Assembly: GCF_009765445.1 (NCBI RefSeq)
Contig: NZ_WHOY01000031.1
Span: forward strand, 3,446,158 to 3,510,157
Length of the DNA: 64,000 nt
Direction: 5' to 3'
Origin: Pantoea sp. BAV 3049
GTDB taxonomy: Bacteria; Pseudomonadota; Gammaproteobacteria; Enterobacterales; Enterobacteriaceae
This document shows, one piece after another, positions 20,122 to 30,307 of the stretch; within the stretch, counting starts at the first letter, position 1; the number at the start of each line of letters is the position of its first letter. Made by a program: the position numbers and the translations under genes. The notes below the pieces were generated by a model, which saw nothing but the letters and a program-made list of their open reading frames with translations, was not told where the DNA came from and did no database searches.

Positions 20122-22844
20122 TGTGCCGCCTCCCGCAGATTGTCAATACTGGCACCCAGCAGGAACGGTGGAATGCCCGGCATCCCCAGCGGCAGACCTA
20201 CCTGCCCCGCCTGCAGCGTTTCAGAGAAACGTACCGGCAGACGAAGGGTTTCACCTTCACAGCTGAACTCAACCGATGTCCCGGCGTTGACGCCCAGTTT
20301 CGCGGCATCAACCGGATTGACCATCACGTATGGCTCAGGCATACGCTGCTGGATCACCGGAGAACGCTGGGTCATCTCTTCGCTGCCGAACAGCTGGAAG
20401 TAAGGAGCCACGCGCCAGCTGTTTTCCTGACCTGTAAATGCAGCGGGAACCGCATCGAACCAGTCAAGCTGGCAGTCACCTGCTTCAAACAGACGCACGC
20501 CCGGGTCACCATTGCGCAGCTTCCCGCCCACTTCGTCCTGGAATTTGTTCCAGGCCTGTGGGGAGTTCCAGCCCGGTGCCCATGCAAATGGGATCTGCGA
20601 ACGGGCCGCAGATGGCTGGTTGTTCCCTTCCATCGAGAAGGCGAACATGGTGTCTTTATCCTGCGGCTGACGTGGTTCGTGCACGCTGATATTGGCACGC
20701 ATTGCAGTACGACCACTGGAACGGGCTGGCGAACGGGCCAGTTTCTGACCGCGAATACGGAAGCTCGCATCCGGCGCGGCATCTTTGATCCCGGCCAGCT
20801 GCGGCAGCGCCGCCACGCAGGCGTCAATCACGTGGTCCAACTGCGTCCAGTCAACTTCACGGCTGTCGATAGTGCTCTGCAACGAGTGCAGCCAGCGCCA
20901 GCTTTCCAGCATCTCAACGCGATTGTCGTAGTAAGCCGGGTCATAGACCTGGAAGAAGCGCTGGGCGCGGCCTTCCTGGTTCACCACCGTACCATCGCTT
21001 TCGGCGAAGCTGGCGGTGGAGAGGATCAGACCGGCTTTTTCGCTGGTGGCGGTACGCTGGTGATCGATAACGATCACGTTCGGCGTGTTGCTCAGTGCCG
21101 CATCGACTTTGGCCTTCGGTGCATGACGGTAGAGATCGTTTTCCATGATGATCACCGCATCTGCCGAACCGCTCTCCAGCTCGCTCAGGGCTGCTTCAAG
21201 AGGCTGACCGCCGATCATGCCAAGACCCACGCTGTTTGAGCTGCCTGCCAGCAGGGTGATACCCACATCAGCACCGCGTCCTTTCAGCGCTTTGGCAACG
21301 TTAGCGGCCGCCTGGATCATCGCTTCGCTCCCGGCGTGAACACCGGAAATAATCAGCGGTTTTTTCGCACCGGCCAGAGCCTGAACCACCACGTCAATTT
21401 TGTTGCTCAGATCACGATCGAGACCTTCCACCGCCGGGGCTGTCTCATCCAGCGCGTTAGCGATGGCGAAGCCGACACGGGCCTGGTCTTCCACCGGGGC
21501 GCGATAGCTCCACGCCGCGATATCATCCAGACGGGTAGCATCAACATTGGTGACAAACAGCGGATGTTTAGCGTGCTGGCCGATGTTCATGATCGCGGCG
21601 ATCTGCCAGTCTGCCACTTTCTGGGCAGCGGCCATTTCTCGCGCTTTACCTTTTACTGCCTGACGAACGGATAGCGCTACGCGGGCACCAACCTGCGTCA
21701 GGTCTTCACCCAGCACCAGCACCGCATCGTAGCTTTCAATTTCACGCAGCGCAGGCGTGTGAACGCCGCTGTCACGCAGCACTTTCAGCATCAGTTCCAT
21801 ACGCGCCTGCTCACCAGCAGGAATACCGGTGGAGAAGTTCTCAGCACCGACCAGTTCGCGCAGGGCAAAGTTGCTCTCAACGCTGGCACGCGGTGAACCG
21901 ATACCGATCACTTTCTTCGCCTGACGCAGCACATCCGCCGCGCCCTGCATCGCCTGTTCGGCATTCAGCGCGATCCAGTCGTTGCCACGGCGCTGCATGG
22001 GCTGGCGTGGACGATCTTTCAGATTCACATAACCATAACCAAAGCGGCCACGGTCGCAGAGGAAGTACTGGTTAACGGTCCCGTTGTAGCGGTTTTCGAT
22101 ACGACGCAGTTCGCCATAGCGCTCGCCCGGGCTGGTGTTACAGCCGATGCTGCACTGCTGGCAGATGCTCGGGGCATACTGCATATCCCACTTACGGTTG
22201 TAGCGCTCGGAGTGCGTTTTATCGGTGAACACGCCGGTCGGACAGATTTCGACCAGGTTACCGGAGAACTCGCTTTCCAGCGTGCCGTCTTCCGGACGAC
22301 CGAAGTAGACGTTGTCGTGCGCGCCGTACACCCCCAGGTCGGTGCCGTCAGCATAATCTTTGTAGTAACGCACGCAGCGATAACAGGCGATACAGCGGTT
22401 CATCTCATGGGAGATAAACGGACCGAGATCCTGATTGCGGTGGGTACGCTTGGTAAAGCGGTAGCGGCGGAAGCTGTGGCCAGTCATTACCGTCATATCC
22501 TGCAGATGACAGTTACCGCCCTCTTCACACACCGGGCAGTCGTGGGGATGGTTGGTCATCAGCCACTCAACCACGCTTTCGCGGAACTCTTTCGCTTCGC
22601 CGTCATCAATAGAGATGAAGGTGCCGTCTGATGCCGGAGTCATACAGGACATCACCAGGCGGCCACGGGTATCTTCGGCATTCTGGAATTGCTTTACCGC
22701 ACACTGGCGGCAGGCACCGACGCTACCGAGCGCCGGATGCCAGCAAAAATAAGGAATATCGAGGCCAAGTGAGAGGCAAGCCTGTAGCAGGTTGTCCGCC
22801 CCATCGACGTCATATTCTTTACCGTCTACATGAATTGTAGCCAT
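20118..22844 (-). CDS. nuoG: NADH-quinone oxidoreductase subunit G
   Basis: NuoG is the largest peripheral subunit of complex I and carries several Fe-S clusters in a molybdopterin-oxidoreductase-like fold. The ATG at 22844 ([13 protein letters not shown]) gives 908 residues as in E. coli; the ATG at 22853 adds only MFT, and the GGAAG nearby suits the downstream start better. Visible cluster sites are the [2Fe-2S] cysteines [17 protein letters not shown], the [10 protein letters not shown] region, [11 protein letters not shown], and CQQCSIGCN for the extra N7 cluster. Its stop overlaps nuoH by four bases. Confidence 0.96.
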   Translation of the reverse strand: MATIHVDGKEYDVDGADNLLQACLSLGLDIPYFCWHPALGSVGACRQCAVKQFQNAEDTRGRLVMSCMTPASDGTFISIDDGEAKEFRESVVEWLMTNHPHDCPVCEEGGNCHLQDMTVMTGHSFRRYRFTKRTHRNQDLGPFISHEMNRCIACYRCVRYYKDYADGTDLGVYGAHDNVYFGRPEDGTLESEFSGNLVEICPTGVFTDKTHSERYNRKWDMQYAPSICQQCSIGCNTSPGERYGELRRIENRYNGTVNQYFLCDRGRFGYGYVNLKDRPRQPMQRRGNDWIALNAEQAMQGAADVLRQAKKVIGIGSPRASVESNFALRELVGAENFSTGIPAGEQARMELMLKVLRDSGVHTPALREIESYDAVLVLGEDLTQVGARVALSVRQAVKGKAREMAAAQKVADWQIAAIMNIGQHAKHPLFVTNVDATRLDDIAAWSYRAPVEDQARVGFAIANALDETAPAVEGLDRDLSNKIDVVVQALAGAKKPLIISGVHAGSEAMIQAAANVAKALKGRGADVGITLLAGSSNSVGLGMIGGQPLEAALSELESGSADAVIIMENDLYRHAPKAKVDAALSNTPNVIVIDHQRTATSEKAGLILSTASFAESDGTVVNQEGRAQRFFQVYDPAYYDNRVEMLESWRWLHSLQSTIDSREVDWTQLDHVIDACVAALPQLAGIKDAAPDASFRIRGQKLARSPARSSGRTAMRANISVHEPRQPQDKDTMFAFSMEGNNQPSAARSQIPFAWAPGWNSPQAWNKFQDEVGGKLRNGDPGVRLFEAGDCQLDWFDAVPAAFTGQENSWRVAPYFQLFGSEEMTQRSPVIQQRMPEPYVMVNPVDAAKLGVNAGTSVEFSCEGETLRLPVRFSETLQAGQVGLPLGMPGIPPFLLGASIDNLREAAQ

Positions 22845-22864
22845 AGTGAACATGCTTCCGTAAG

Positions 22865-22919
22865 GCCCGGGATTAGCCGGGCGTTAAACACAATTCTTAA
22901 ATAACCGGCTCGGTTATTT
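22865..22919 (-). other. Tandem intercistronic hairpins, nuoF-nuoG spacer
   Basis: The roughly 100-bp gap between nuoF and nuoG has two inverted repeats. One is GCCCGG/CCGGGC with a 6-nt loop (22865-22882). The other is a perfect 9-bp AAATAACCG/CGGTTATTT with a 3-nt loop (22899-22919). Neither has a clear T-tract. The second contains ACCGAGCCGG (minus strand), which recurs in the nuoB-nuoCD spacer. Confidence 0.6.
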
Positions 22920-22946
22920 CGCACTTCTGTTGCGCGTGAGCTTTTT

Positions 22947-24293
22947 TTACCAGCGGGCTTTCAGCAGGTTTGCCTGGATACCAGCAATGGCATAGGCGTT
23001 GCTGTAGACCTGCGGCGCGATGCCCGCTTCAAACTCTTCGCGGAAATATTTGATCGCGCTTTGCAGTGGCTCTACTGCACCTGGCGCGTGCGCACAGAAG
23101 GTTTTGCCCGGGCCGAGTTGACGGCACAGCTGCAGCAGGGTTTCGATATCGCCCGGCTGGCCCTCTTTACGCTCCAGCGCACGCAGGATTTTCACGCTCC
23201 ACGGCAGACCGTCACGGCATGGCGTACACCAGCCGCAGGATTCGCGGGCAAAGAACTCTTCCAGATTGCGCACCAGTGAAACCATGTTGATTTCGTGGTC
23301 AACCGCCATCGCCAGCGCGGTCCCCAGACGGCTGCCTGCTTTGCCTATGCTGGCAAACTCCATCGGCAGGTCCAGATGCGATTCAGTCAGGAAGTCGGTC
23401 CCTGCTCCGCCCGGCTGCCAGGCTTTGAATTTCAGGCCATCACGCATGCCACCGGCATAATCTTCCAGAATTTCCCGGGCGGTGGTGCCAAATGGCAGCT
23501 CCCAGACGCCCGGATTTTTCACCCGGCCGGAGAAGCCCATCATTTTGGTGCCGGTGTCATCACTGGTGGAGATGCCTTTGTACCAGTCAACGCCGTTGGC
23601 AAGGATCGCCGGAACATTCGACAGGGTTTCCACGTTATTCACGCAGGTCGGCTTGCCCCATGCGCCAGCAGAAGCCGGGAATGGCGGCTTGGAACGAGGG
23701 TTAGCACGACGGCCTTCCAGTGAATTGATCAGCGCGGTCTCTTCACCACAGATATAGCGACCGGCACCGGTGTGAACAATCAGCTCGAAGTCAAAACCGG
23801 TTCCGAGGATGTTTTTGCCCAGGTAGCCCGCTTCAGTGGCTTCAGCAATAGCACGACGCAGGTTAACGGCGGCTTCAATGTATTCACCACGCAGGAAGAT
23901 GTAGCCACGGTAAGCTTTCAGGGCAAAGGCGCTGATCAGCATCCCTTCCACCAGCTGATGCGGCATCTGTTCCATCAGCAGACGGTCTTTATAGGTGCCC
24001 GGCTCCATCTCATCGGCGTTACACAGCAGGTAACGGATGTTCATGGATTCGTCTTTCGGCATCAGACTCCACTTCAGGCCGGTGGAGAAACCCGCACCAC
24101 CGCGGCCTTTCAGACCGGAATCTTTCACCGCCGCCACGATTTCATCCTGCGACATGGTCTTCAGGGCTTTGTCGGCACCGGCATAGCCGTTTTTACTGCG
24201 ATATTCGTCGAAGAATACCGGCTGTTTGTCATCACGCAGACGCCAGGTCAGCGGATGCCTCTCCGCAGTACGAATGATCTGTTTGAATGTCAT
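22947..24293 (-). CDS. nuoF: NADH-quinone oxidoreductase subunit F
   Basis: NuoF binds NADH and FMN and carries cluster N3, so it is the electron entry point of complex I. The 448-residue protein has the glycine-rich nucleotide loop [33 protein letters not shown] and, near the C-terminus, the [4Fe-4S] motif [12 protein letters not shown]. It overlaps nuoE by four bases. NuoE, NuoF and NuoG form the NADH dehydrogenase module. Confidence 0.97.
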   Translation of the reverse strand: MTFKQIIRTAERHPLTWRLRDDKQPVFFDEYRSKNGYAGADKALKTMSQDEIVAAVKDSGLKGRGGAGFSTGLKWSLMPKDESMNIRYLLCNADEMEPGTYKDRLLMEQMPHQLVEGMLISAFALKAYRGYIFLRGEYIEAAVNLRRAIAEATEAGYLGKNILGTGFDFELIVHTGAGRYICGEETALINSLEGRRANPRSKPPFPASAGAWGKPTCVNNVETLSNVPAILANGVDWYKGISTSDDTGTKMMGFSGRVKNPGVWELPFGTTAREILEDYAGGMRDGLKFKAWQPGGAGTDFLTESHLDLPMEFASIGKAGSRLGTALAMAVDHEINMVSLVRNLEEFFARESCGWCTPCRDGLPWSVKILRALERKEGQPGDIETLLQLCRQLGPGKTFCAHAPGAVEPLQSAIKYFREEFEAGIAPQVYSNAYAIAGIQANLLKARW

Positions 24294-24805
24294 TGATACT
24301 GCTCCAGTAAATTGACGATGTTTTCCGGCGTCAGATGTACATGAGTGTCTTCATCCACCATCATCGTCGGGCCTTTGTCACAGTTACCGAGGCAGCAGGT
24401 TGGCAGCAGCGTAAAGCGGCCATCTGCCGTGGTCTGGCCTGGTTTGATCTTCAGGTTCTCTTCCAGCGCGGCCTGAATGCCCTGGAAACCGGTGATGTGG
24501 CACACCACGCTGTCACAGTAACGGATCACATGGCGGCCCACCGGCTGACGGAAGATCTGGCTGTAGAATGTAGCCACGCCTTCCACGTCGCTGGCCGGGA
24601 TACCCAGCACTTCAGCGATGGCATTGATGGCGCCATCCGGCACCCAACCGCGCTGCTTCTGGACGATTTTCAGCGCTTCGATCGACGCCGCACGGGCATC
24701 TTCGTAATGGTGCTTTTCATGCTCAATGGCGTCATGTTCAAACGTACTAAGTACAAAAGTCGCGTTGTCTTCGATCGTTTCGATCGCAATTCTTTGATCG
24801 TGCAT
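24290..24805 (-). CDS. nuoE: NADH-quinone oxidoreductase subunit E
   Basis: NuoE is the thioredoxin-like [2Fe-2S] (N1a) subunit paired with NuoF. The 171-residue product has its four ligands in [11 protein letters not shown] and [14 protein letters not shown], and the helical N-domain [25 protein letters not shown] in part. It ends four bases into nuoF and starts two bases after the nuoCD stop. Confidence 0.96.
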   Translation of the reverse strand: MHDQRIAIETIEDNATFVLSTFEHDAIEHEKHHYEDARAASIEALKIVQKQRGWVPDGAINAIAEVLGIPASDVEGVATFYSQIFRQPVGRHVIRYCDSVVCHITGFQGIQAALEENLKIKPGQTTADGRFTLLPTCCLGNCDKGPTMMVDEDTHVHLTPENIVNLLEQYQ

Positions 24806-24807
24806 AA

Positions 24808-26607
24808 TTAGCGGTCCACGTCTGACATAACAAAATCGATACTACCGAGGTACACGATTAGATCGGATACCAGGCTGCCGTTGATCACCGAAGGGATCTG
24901 CTGCAGGTGCGGGAAGCTTGGCGTGCGCACGCGGGTGCGATAGCTCATGGTGCTGCCGTCGCTGGTCAGGTAGTAGCTGTTAATCCCTTTGGTCGCCTCA
25001 ATCATCTGGAAGGATTCGTTGGCCGGCATTACCGGGCCCCAGGAAACCTGCAGGAAGTGAGTGATCAGGGTTTCGATATGCTGCAGCGTGCGCTCTTTCG
25101 GCGGCGGCGTGGTCAGCGGATGGTCGGCCTTAAACGGGCCTTCCGGCATGTTCTTCAGGCACTGTTCAAGGATGCGCATACTCTGACGCATCTCTTCCAT
25201 CTTCAGCATCACGCGGGTATACGCGCAGCTGACGCCGTCGCCAATCGGCACTTCAAAGTCGAAGTTTTCATAGCCGGAATACGGACGCCATTTACGCACG
25301 TCGAAGTCCAGACCGGTGGCACGCAGGCCGGCACCAGTGGTTCCCCACGCCAGTGCTTCGTCCATACCGTAAGCGGAAACGCCCCTGGCACGACCAATCA
25401 GCACGGAGTTTTTCAGCGCGGTTTGTTCGTAAGCCTTCAGACGTTTTGGCATCCAGTCAAGGAACTCGCGCAGCAGGCGATCCCAGCCTTTCGGCAGGTC
25501 ATGCGCCACACCGCCGATGCGGAACCAGGCCGGATGCATACGGAAGCCGGTGATAGCTTCCACCACGTCGTAAATTTTCTGGCGATCGGTAAAAGCAAAG
25601 AACACCGGAGACATGGCACCGACGTCCTGAATAAAAGTAGAGATGTACAGCAGGTGGCTGTTGATACGGAACAGCTCTGAAAGCATCACGCGGATCACAT
25701 CAACGCGCTCAGGGACTTTGATCCCGGCCAGCTTCTCAACGGCCAGCACGTACGGCATTTCGTTAACGCAGCCGCCGAGATATTCGATACGGTCGGTGTA
25801 CGGAATATAGCTGTGCCAGGACTGACGCTCGCCCATCTTCTCCGCGCCACGATGGTGGTAACCCACATCCGGCACGCAGTCGACAATCTCTTCGCCATCC
25901 AGCTGCAGAACGATACGGAAAGCACCGTGCGCAGAGGGGTGGTTAGGTCCGAGGTTGAGGAACATAAAGTCCTCATTGGCGGTGCCGCGCTTCATGCCCC
26001 ACTCTTCCGGCTTGAAGGTCATCTGCTCCATCGCCAGATCTTCGGTCTGTTTGGTCAGCTCGAACGGGTCGAATTCAGTGGCGCGCGCAGGATAATCCTT
26101 ACGCAGCGGGTGCCCTTCCCAGGTCTGCGGCATCATGATGCGCGTCAGGTGTGGGTGTCCATCGAAGGTGATACCGAACATTTCCCAGGTTTCGCGCTCG
26201 TACCAGTTCGAGTTCGGGAACGTAGTGGTCAGGGTTGGCACATGCAGGTCTTTTTCAGACAGTGCCACCTTGAGCATGATGTCGCGATTGCGTTCAATGG
26301 AAATGAAATGGTAGAAAACGGAAAAATCCGCGGCAGGTAACCCGGCGCGGTGAGTACGCAGACGCTCGTCCATCCCATGGAGGTCGTAGAGCATCACATA
26401 CGGTTTCGGCAGCTTGCGCAGAAACTCAACAATTTCCAGTAACTGTTCGCGTTTAACCCAGACTACCGGCACGCCGGTACGGGTTGGCTGAACGGTAAAG
26501 GCATCTGGCCCAAAACGGTTACGCAGCTCGCCGATCACCGGGTCATCCTGGTGATCACGGGTTTGCCATTCTGGCTGAGCGAGATCTTGCGTGGTTAAAT
26601 CTGTCAT
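24808..26607 (-). CDS. nuoC: NADH-quinone oxidoreductase fused subunits C/D
   Basis: This is the fused NuoCD form typical of E. coli-type complex I. The 599-residue protein has a NuoC (30-kDa) domain over about residues 1-190 ([18 protein letters not shown]) and a NuoD (49-kDa) domain from about 210 on. The NuoD part begins [13 protein letters not shown], with the quinone-site His in that loop and the conserved HRGAEKMGE. The C-terminus ends [11 protein letters not shown]. No frameshift is seen between the two parts. Confidence 0.97.
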   Translation of the reverse strand: MTDLTTQDLAQPEWQTRDHQDDPVIGELRNRFGPDAFTVQPTRTGVPVVWVKREQLLEIVEFLRKLPKPYVMLYDLHGMDERLRTHRAGLPAADFSVFYHFISIERNRDIMLKVALSEKDLHVPTLTTTFPNSNWYERETWEMFGITFDGHPHLTRIMMPQTWEGHPLRKDYPARATEFDPFELTKQTEDLAMEQMTFKPEEWGMKRGTANEDFMFLNLGPNHPSAHGAFRIVLQLDGEEIVDCVPDVGYHHRGAEKMGERQSWHSYIPYTDRIEYLGGCVNEMPYVLAVEKLAGIKVPERVDVIRVMLSELFRINSHLLYISTFIQDVGAMSPVFFAFTDRQKIYDVVEAITGFRMHPAWFRIGGVAHDLPKGWDRLLREFLDWMPKRLKAYEQTALKNSVLIGRARGVSAYGMDEALAWGTTGAGLRATGLDFDVRKWRPYSGYENFDFEVPIGDGVSCAYTRVMLKMEEMRQSMRILEQCLKNMPEGPFKADHPLTTPPPKERTLQHIETLITHFLQVSWGPVMPANESFQMIEATKGINSYYLTSDGSTMSYRTRVRTPSFPHLQQIPSVINGSLVSDLIVYLGSIDFVMSDVDR

Positions 26608-26651
26608 AAGTCGTTCACCATGTGTGTGACTCAGTATTGCCGTCAGGATGG

Positions 26652-26684
26652 GCCGGGCGCGTGTTGTGTTTTTTATGCGCCGGC
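26652..26684 (-). other. Intercistronic hairpin, nuoB-nuoCD spacer
   Basis: The 105-bp gap between nuoB and nuoCD contains GCCGGCGC pairing with GCGCCCGGC (one bulged C) across a 16-nt A-rich loop. The left flank carries ACCGAGCCGG, shared with the nuoF-nuoG spacer. There is no T-tract. Confidence 0.45.
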
Positions 26685-26712
26685 TCGGTCAGGCCGCATC
26701 CGTTAACAAGCT

Positions 26713-27387
26713 TTAAATTTCGTCAGGTGTGCGTAAGTTGGTGACGGCAATGCGTTCACCCTGCTTTCTCTCGCGCTCTGATTGCATATTGGCGCGATAG
26801 ACGCCCTGATCGCCCACCACCCACGACAGCGGACGGCGCTCTTTACCGATCGATTCCTGCAGCAGCAACAACGCCTGCATATAAGCTTCAGGACGCGGCG
26901 GACAACCGGGGATATAGACATCAACAGGCAGGAACTTGTCCACACCCTGCACCACGGAATAAATGTCGTACATGCCACCGGAGTTCGCACATGCCCCCAT
27001 TGAAATCACCCATTTCGGCTCCAGCATCTGGTCATAAAGACGCTGAACTACCGGGGCCATTTTGGTAAAGCAGGTTCCGGCAACCACCATAAAGTCAGCC
27101 TGACGCGGCGAGGCACGGATAACTTCCGAACCAAAACGAGCCACGTCATGCACCGAAGTGAATGACGTGGTCATCTCGACATAACAACAGGAAAGACCGA
27201 AGTTAAACGGCCACAGAGAGTTTTTACGTCCCCAGTTCACCATGTCGTGCAGGGCATGTTCGAGCTTGCCCATGTATACGGTCTGGTTAACGTGCTTTTC
27301 CAGAGGATCGGTGACGATCTCCTGTTTCTGCAACGGGTAACGGTCATTCTCACCGTTCGGGTCTGCGCGGGTGAGCGTATAGTCCAT
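26713..27387 (-). CDS. nuoB: NADH-quinone oxidoreductase subunit B
   Basis: NuoB carries cluster N2, which passes electrons to ubiquinone. The 224-residue protein has the adjacent cysteines Cys67-Cys68 in [10 protein letters not shown], then the other ligands in [11 protein letters not shown] and [10 protein letters not shown]. The Arg-rich [15 protein letters not shown] is also conserved. It begins 15 bp after nuoA; a 105-bp spacer follows before nuoCD. Confidence 0.97.
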   Translation of the reverse strand: MDYTLTRADPNGENDRYPLQKQEIVTDPLEKHVNQTVYMGKLEHALHDMVNWGRKNSLWPFNFGLSCCYVEMTTSFTSVHDVARFGSEVIRASPRQADFMVVAGTCFTKMAPVVQRLYDQMLEPKWVISMGACANSGGMYDIYSVVQGVDKFLPVDVYIPGCPPRPEAYMQALLLLQESIGKERRPLSWVVGDQGVYRANMQSERERKQGERIAVTNLRTPDEI

Positions 27388-27402
27388 CTTTATGCCTCGC
27401 TG

Positions 27403-27840
27403 TTACTGCGTATGACGTTTGGAATGCGAAATGGTGGTTGGCTTGACCACAATGCGACGAGGCGCAGGTGCCCAATCCAGAGCGCGGATACGCACCAGAT
27501 AAACCAGACCAGCAAGCAGTACCAAAATGAAGATTGTGGCTTCGACAAAGCCGATCCATCCGCTTTCACGGATTGCGGTCGACCATGCGTATAAGTAGAG
27601 GGCTTCCACGTCGAAGATGACGAAGAACATTGCGACCAGGTAAAACTTCGCAGACATGCGTAGCTTGGCGGTCCCGACAGGAGCGGCACCCGATTCAAAA
27701 GGTGTATTTGTATAACGTCCGCGGGCTTTACCGCCCAAAAACCACGCTCCGGCCAACATTGCACAGCACAGACCCATGGCGACGATCAGAAATACGGCAA
27801 ACGCCCAGTGATGAGCGACGACTTCAGTAGTTGTTGACAT
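27403..27840 (-). CDS. nuoA: NADH-quinone oxidoreductase subunit A
   Basis: NuoA is a three-helix membrane subunit of complex I and the first gene of the operon. The 145-residue product has [31 protein letters not shown] and [23 protein letters not shown] with the conserved acidic residues. The C-terminal tail is variable. The ATG at 27840 lies downstream of a long regulatory region shared with lrhA. Confidence 0.96.
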   Translation of the reverse strand: MSTTTEVVAHHWAFAVFLIVAMGLCCAMLAGAWFLGGKARGRYTNTPFESGAAPVGTAKLRMSAKFYLVAMFFVIFDVEALYLYAWSTAIRESGWIGFVEATIFILVLLAGLVYLVRIRALDWAPAPRRIVVKPTTISHSKRHTQ

Positions 27841-28002
27841 ACACTCTGCTTAATTCAAAACGTGGTGCCTGGCGTCCTGCTCTGATAGCTGGCAGGTTAC
27901 CCACCACACGATTCAAGGGAAAAATAAAAAAACCTTATAAATTTTGCTGTCTTTATTGATTAAGCAGCAATTTTATGGGGTTTTTTACTCCTTTCAATAA
28001 CC

Positions 28003-28022
28003 TTTTGTCAACTTTGACAAAA
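28003..28022. promoter_or_regulatory. Perfect palindrome with TTGACA on both strands, nuo leader
   Basis: TTTTGTCAA-CT-TTGACAAAA has nine-base arms and a two-base centre. TTGACA can be read as a -35 box on either strand, though no good -10 box is evident at 17 bp on the nuo strand. It lies 163 bp before the nuoA start. A related inverted repeat is at 28228-28249. Confidence 0.45.
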
Positions 28023-28263
28023 TTATCCACACATTAATTTACACCCGCAGCATTTATTTAACATATGATGCGCAGAAAGTGAGCTAAATCGAGTCAGTTT
28101 CACCCTGTGAATAAAGTGTAGCGGGTATTTCCCTGTATGGATCGCGGTTTTAACAATGTCTATTCTCGCAGGATTCGGCCCCTTTTCCTGCCCCTTATCA
28201 GGGTTATTTTTTTGATCCAGAACACACTTTTGTCTTTTATGAGACAAAAATGAGCAGCAAGGG

Positions 28264-28277
28264 TTGAGCAAAATCAA
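28264..28277. promoter_or_regulatory. FNR-like site upstream of nuoA
   Basis: TTGAGCAAAATCAA matches the FNR/CRP-family pattern TTGAT-N4-ATCAA with one mismatch. E. coli nuo is controlled by FNR, ArcA and NarL from an upstream promoter, so the position about 425 bp before nuoA is plausible. Binding is inferred. Confidence 0.45.
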
Positions 28278-28335
28278 TTCAACGTGCGTAAGGGCGGGAC
28301 GATAAACACGGTAAAGTTGCCCGTTGAGAGCAGGT

Positions 28336-28351
28336 GGTGATTTTTATCACA
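28336..28351. promoter_or_regulatory. CRP-like site between nuoA and lrhA
   Basis: GGTGA-TTTTTA-TCACA fits the CRP pattern TGTGA-N6-TCACA with one mismatch in the left half. It lies about 500 bp from nuoA and downstream of lrhA, so its target is unclear. Confidence 0.35.
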
Positions 28352-28403
28352 ATGGGAATATAAAAGAGGAAAATCTGGCGCAGAAAATGGCCTCTGTTGC
28401 TTA

Positions 28404-28442
28404 ATAAAAAAGCCTCTCAACGCAGAAAACGTTGAAAGGCTT
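28404..28442 (-). terminator. Rho-independent terminator after lrhA
   Basis: On the minus strand AGCCTTTCAACG pairs with CGTTGAGAGGCT (one mismatch) around an A/T-rich loop, followed by TTTTTTATT. It lies about 70 bp past the lrhA stop. Confidence 0.8.
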
Positions 28443-28512
28443 TTTATCAGAAACTATTCATTCATTACTTGTTGAAATATAACAACCAGTCCAAATAGTT
28501 TTCAACAGATAA

Positions 28513-29439
28513 TCACTCATCTTCATCCGAGAAGGAGGCGCCATCCTGAGCGTTAACCGTCAGGTTGTAGGGGTCATTACTCGACTCCATGGCATTAAAG
28601 ATGGCCAGCGCCAGCTCATTGTCGCTTTCCGGATTGCGGCACAGAAGGTATTCCGTATCAGGCAGAACCGGCAAGCCTTCTGCTGCGCCCATGACGCGCA
28701 GCTCCGGGCTCATCATTTCTACCGGACGGGCGGTCACACCCAGGCCTGCTTTCACCGCGGCACGTACGGCTGCCAGCGTGGAAGCAACATACGAAATACG
28801 CCATGGAATACCCGCCTCATTGAGGTGGTCAATGGCCATGTCACGGTACGGGCTTGGCTCATCCAGCAACACCAGAGGAATAGCTTCCCCGCGCTGGAAA
28901 ATATAGTCCGCAGCGCAGTACCACAGCGTTGGAGATGTGCGTAAAACCTGCCAGGTAAAGTTCATTGGGCTGGAAGTTGTTACCACCAGGTCAACTTCGC
29001 CCTGATTTAACATTTCCATCATGAACGGATTACGCTTCACGCGCACATCTATAGCCAACTTTGGATAGACCGAGGTCACACGGTTCAGCAGGAACGGCAG
29101 AATGGTATCTGAAGTATCGTCAGACGCACCGATGGTCAGGACGCCCTGGATATTGCTGTACATCAGGGACGTACAGGCTTCGTCATTGAAACGCAGGATC
29201 TTTCTGGCGTAACCCAGCAGCTGAATGCCGTGTTCAGTCAGCAGCTTGTTACGGCCGTGACGGGCGAACAGCTCTTTGCCTACCAGCTGCTCCAGACGCT
29301 GCATTTGCTGGCTGACCGCAGACTGCGTACGGCAGACTGCCGCCGCGGCTGCCGCGAAGGTATTCAGGTCAGCAACAGCGACGAAGGTTCTCAGCAGATC
29401 GAGGTCTAGATTCAGGATTGGACGATTTGCACTAGTCAT
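28513..29439 (-). CDS. lrhA: LysR-type regulator LrhA
   Basis: LrhA (HexA/PecT group) represses motility, chemotaxis and exoenzyme genes in enterobacteria. The 308-residue product has the [24 protein letters not shown] in part, with [26 protein letters not shown], followed by the effector domain from about residue 95. Its place between nuoA and alaA is the standard lrhA position. The ATG at 29439 has a modest GAAG site. Two palindromes just upstream (29464-29489 and 29494-29510) are candidate control elements; LrhA is known to control its own gene in E. coli. Confidence 0.95.
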   Translation of the reverse strand: MTSANRPILNLDLDLLRTFVAVADLNTFAAAAAAVCRTQSAVSQQMQRLEQLVGKELFARHGRNKLLTEHGIQLLGYARKILRFNDEACTSLMYSNIQGVLTIGASDDTSDTILPFLLNRVTSVYPKLAIDVRVKRNPFMMEMLNQGEVDLVVTTSSPMNFTWQVLRTSPTLWYCAADYIFQRGEAIPLVLLDEPSPYRDMAIDHLNEAGIPWRISYVASTLAAVRAAVKAGLGVTARPVEMMSPELRVMGAAEGLPVLPDTEYLLCRNPESDNELALAIFNAMESSNDPYNLTVNAQDGASFSDEDE

Positions 29440-29463
29440 GTTTTCTTCACTTTATAAGATTTT

Positions 29464-29489
29464 TAATAACAGCTACCCTGGTGTTATTA
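29464..29489 (-). promoter_or_regulatory. Inverted repeat in the lrhA leader
   Basis: TAATAACA and TGTTATTA form perfect eight-base arms around a 10-nt loop, 25-50 bases before the lrhA ATG. In RNA it could form a weak hairpin near the ribosome-binding region; in DNA it could be an operator. Confidence 0.45.
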
Positions 29490-29493
29490 CCAG

Positions 29494-29510
29494 CTATATC
29501 AGAGATATAG
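29494..29510. promoter_or_regulatory. Palindrome CTATATC-AGA-GATATAG upstream of lrhA
   Basis: A perfect seven-base palindrome with a three-base centre, 55-71 bp before the lrhA start. It fits the T-N11-A layout of LysR-type operators and could serve LrhA autoregulation. This is an inference. Confidence 0.45.
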
Positions 29511-30253
29511 CGATAATAATGTCGTGATACGCGGGATTCATGTCCCTGCTGCATCACTCTACTTCGCAGACCTTACAACCCCAGCGACCATAATTTCTGC
29601 GGTTTTACTCGCAGGTGAGCCGCCAACAGGTTCTTACGTCTGATACATCACTAATGCGCGCAGCACTAACCCATAAGTTGCAGAAAGTGGCGTTGAAATG
29701 GTCAATTAACTCCGCAGTCCGGTAATAAATGCCGGCCCGCGGTGCTGTCAGTGTAAAACAACCATAAGAAATTGAACGACCAGAACGCTGTAATCACAGC
29801 GGAATAATAATTAATTAACCTTAACATTCCCGGCAAAAAAATGGAGAAAATTTTGCCTGAGAAACCTGCACACCCGGTGCAAAGTACCCGGAATATTATC
29901 CTGACATACTGTCGATTACTTTTTAAGCCTAAATCCGATTATTCTTATCAGTAAAGTAAGATTTTATAGACCGAATGCCGTATCACCACGCTGTCAGCAC
30001 GAAAATTTATCATTCAGTGTCACTCAGACCACAGAGAAGGCGGAGCCGTTCATATTTTTATGCCCTTCCACTCAGAACTGCATATTGCCAGCAAGTGCAG
30101 TTTTTGACCACTCAATTAAGCACTATTTGACAATCACGTCTCTCATCAGTCCATCAGATTTTACCAAATGGCGTCATAAGTAGCAGACTAAGCCTGCGGA
30201 TCGCGCTAAACCCCCTGCCACCACTTCAAAAGCGCTTTCAGGAGGAGTACATT
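29511..30253. other. Long intergenic region between lrhA and alaA
   Basis: About 740 bp with no convincing gene. Base composition is A+T-rich with many TTAA/TAAT stretches around 29790-29960, fitting promoter and nucleoid-protein binding sites for the two divergent genes. No clear hairpin-plus-T-tract for a small RNA was found by eye. The E. coli lrhA-alaA gap is also long. Confidence 0.5.
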
Positions 30254-30307
30254 GTGCGAGTTCAATTTTCCACGGCGGGTGCGCTCAGTCAAAGGATGAA
30301 AAAATGA
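30254..30307 (+). CDS. Candidate leader peptide coupled to alaA (17 codons)
   Basis: A GTG at 30254 opens a 17-codon frame, VRVQFSTAGALSQRMKK, which ends in TGA at 30305-30307. The stop overlaps the alaA ATG (ATGA), the usual layout for translational coupling. GGAGGAG lies six bases before the GTG and is far stronger than the AAAGGA before alaA itself. The peptide has no run of one amino acid, so classic attenuation is not indicated. Whether it is translated is not known; an in-frame internal TTG/GTG pair makes the exact start uncertain. Confidence 0.5.
   Translation: MRVQFSTAGALSQRMKK

Larger units (their letters stand above)
27841..28403. other. Regulatory region between nuoA and lrhA
   Basis: About 560 bp without a credible gene, A+T-rich toward nuoA. 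It is expected to hold the nuo promoter and a long 5' leader, as in E. coli. Visible elements are a perfect TTTTGTCAA/TTGACAAAA palindrome (28003-28022), a related TTTTGTC/GACAAAA inverted repeat (28228-28249), an FNR-like site (28264-28277) and a CRP-like site (28336-28351). A short minus-strand frame at 28023-28277 looks fortuitous. Confidence 0.6.

Noticed and set aside
20106..21239. A 377-codon open frame antisense to nuoG
   Set aside because: It mirrors conserved NuoG sequence and looks like a shadow of that gene.
28023..28277. An 84-codon frame between nuoA and lrhA
   Set aside because: It lies in an A+T-rich regulatory region, has an unnatural composition, no clear ribosome site and covers operator-like palindromes.
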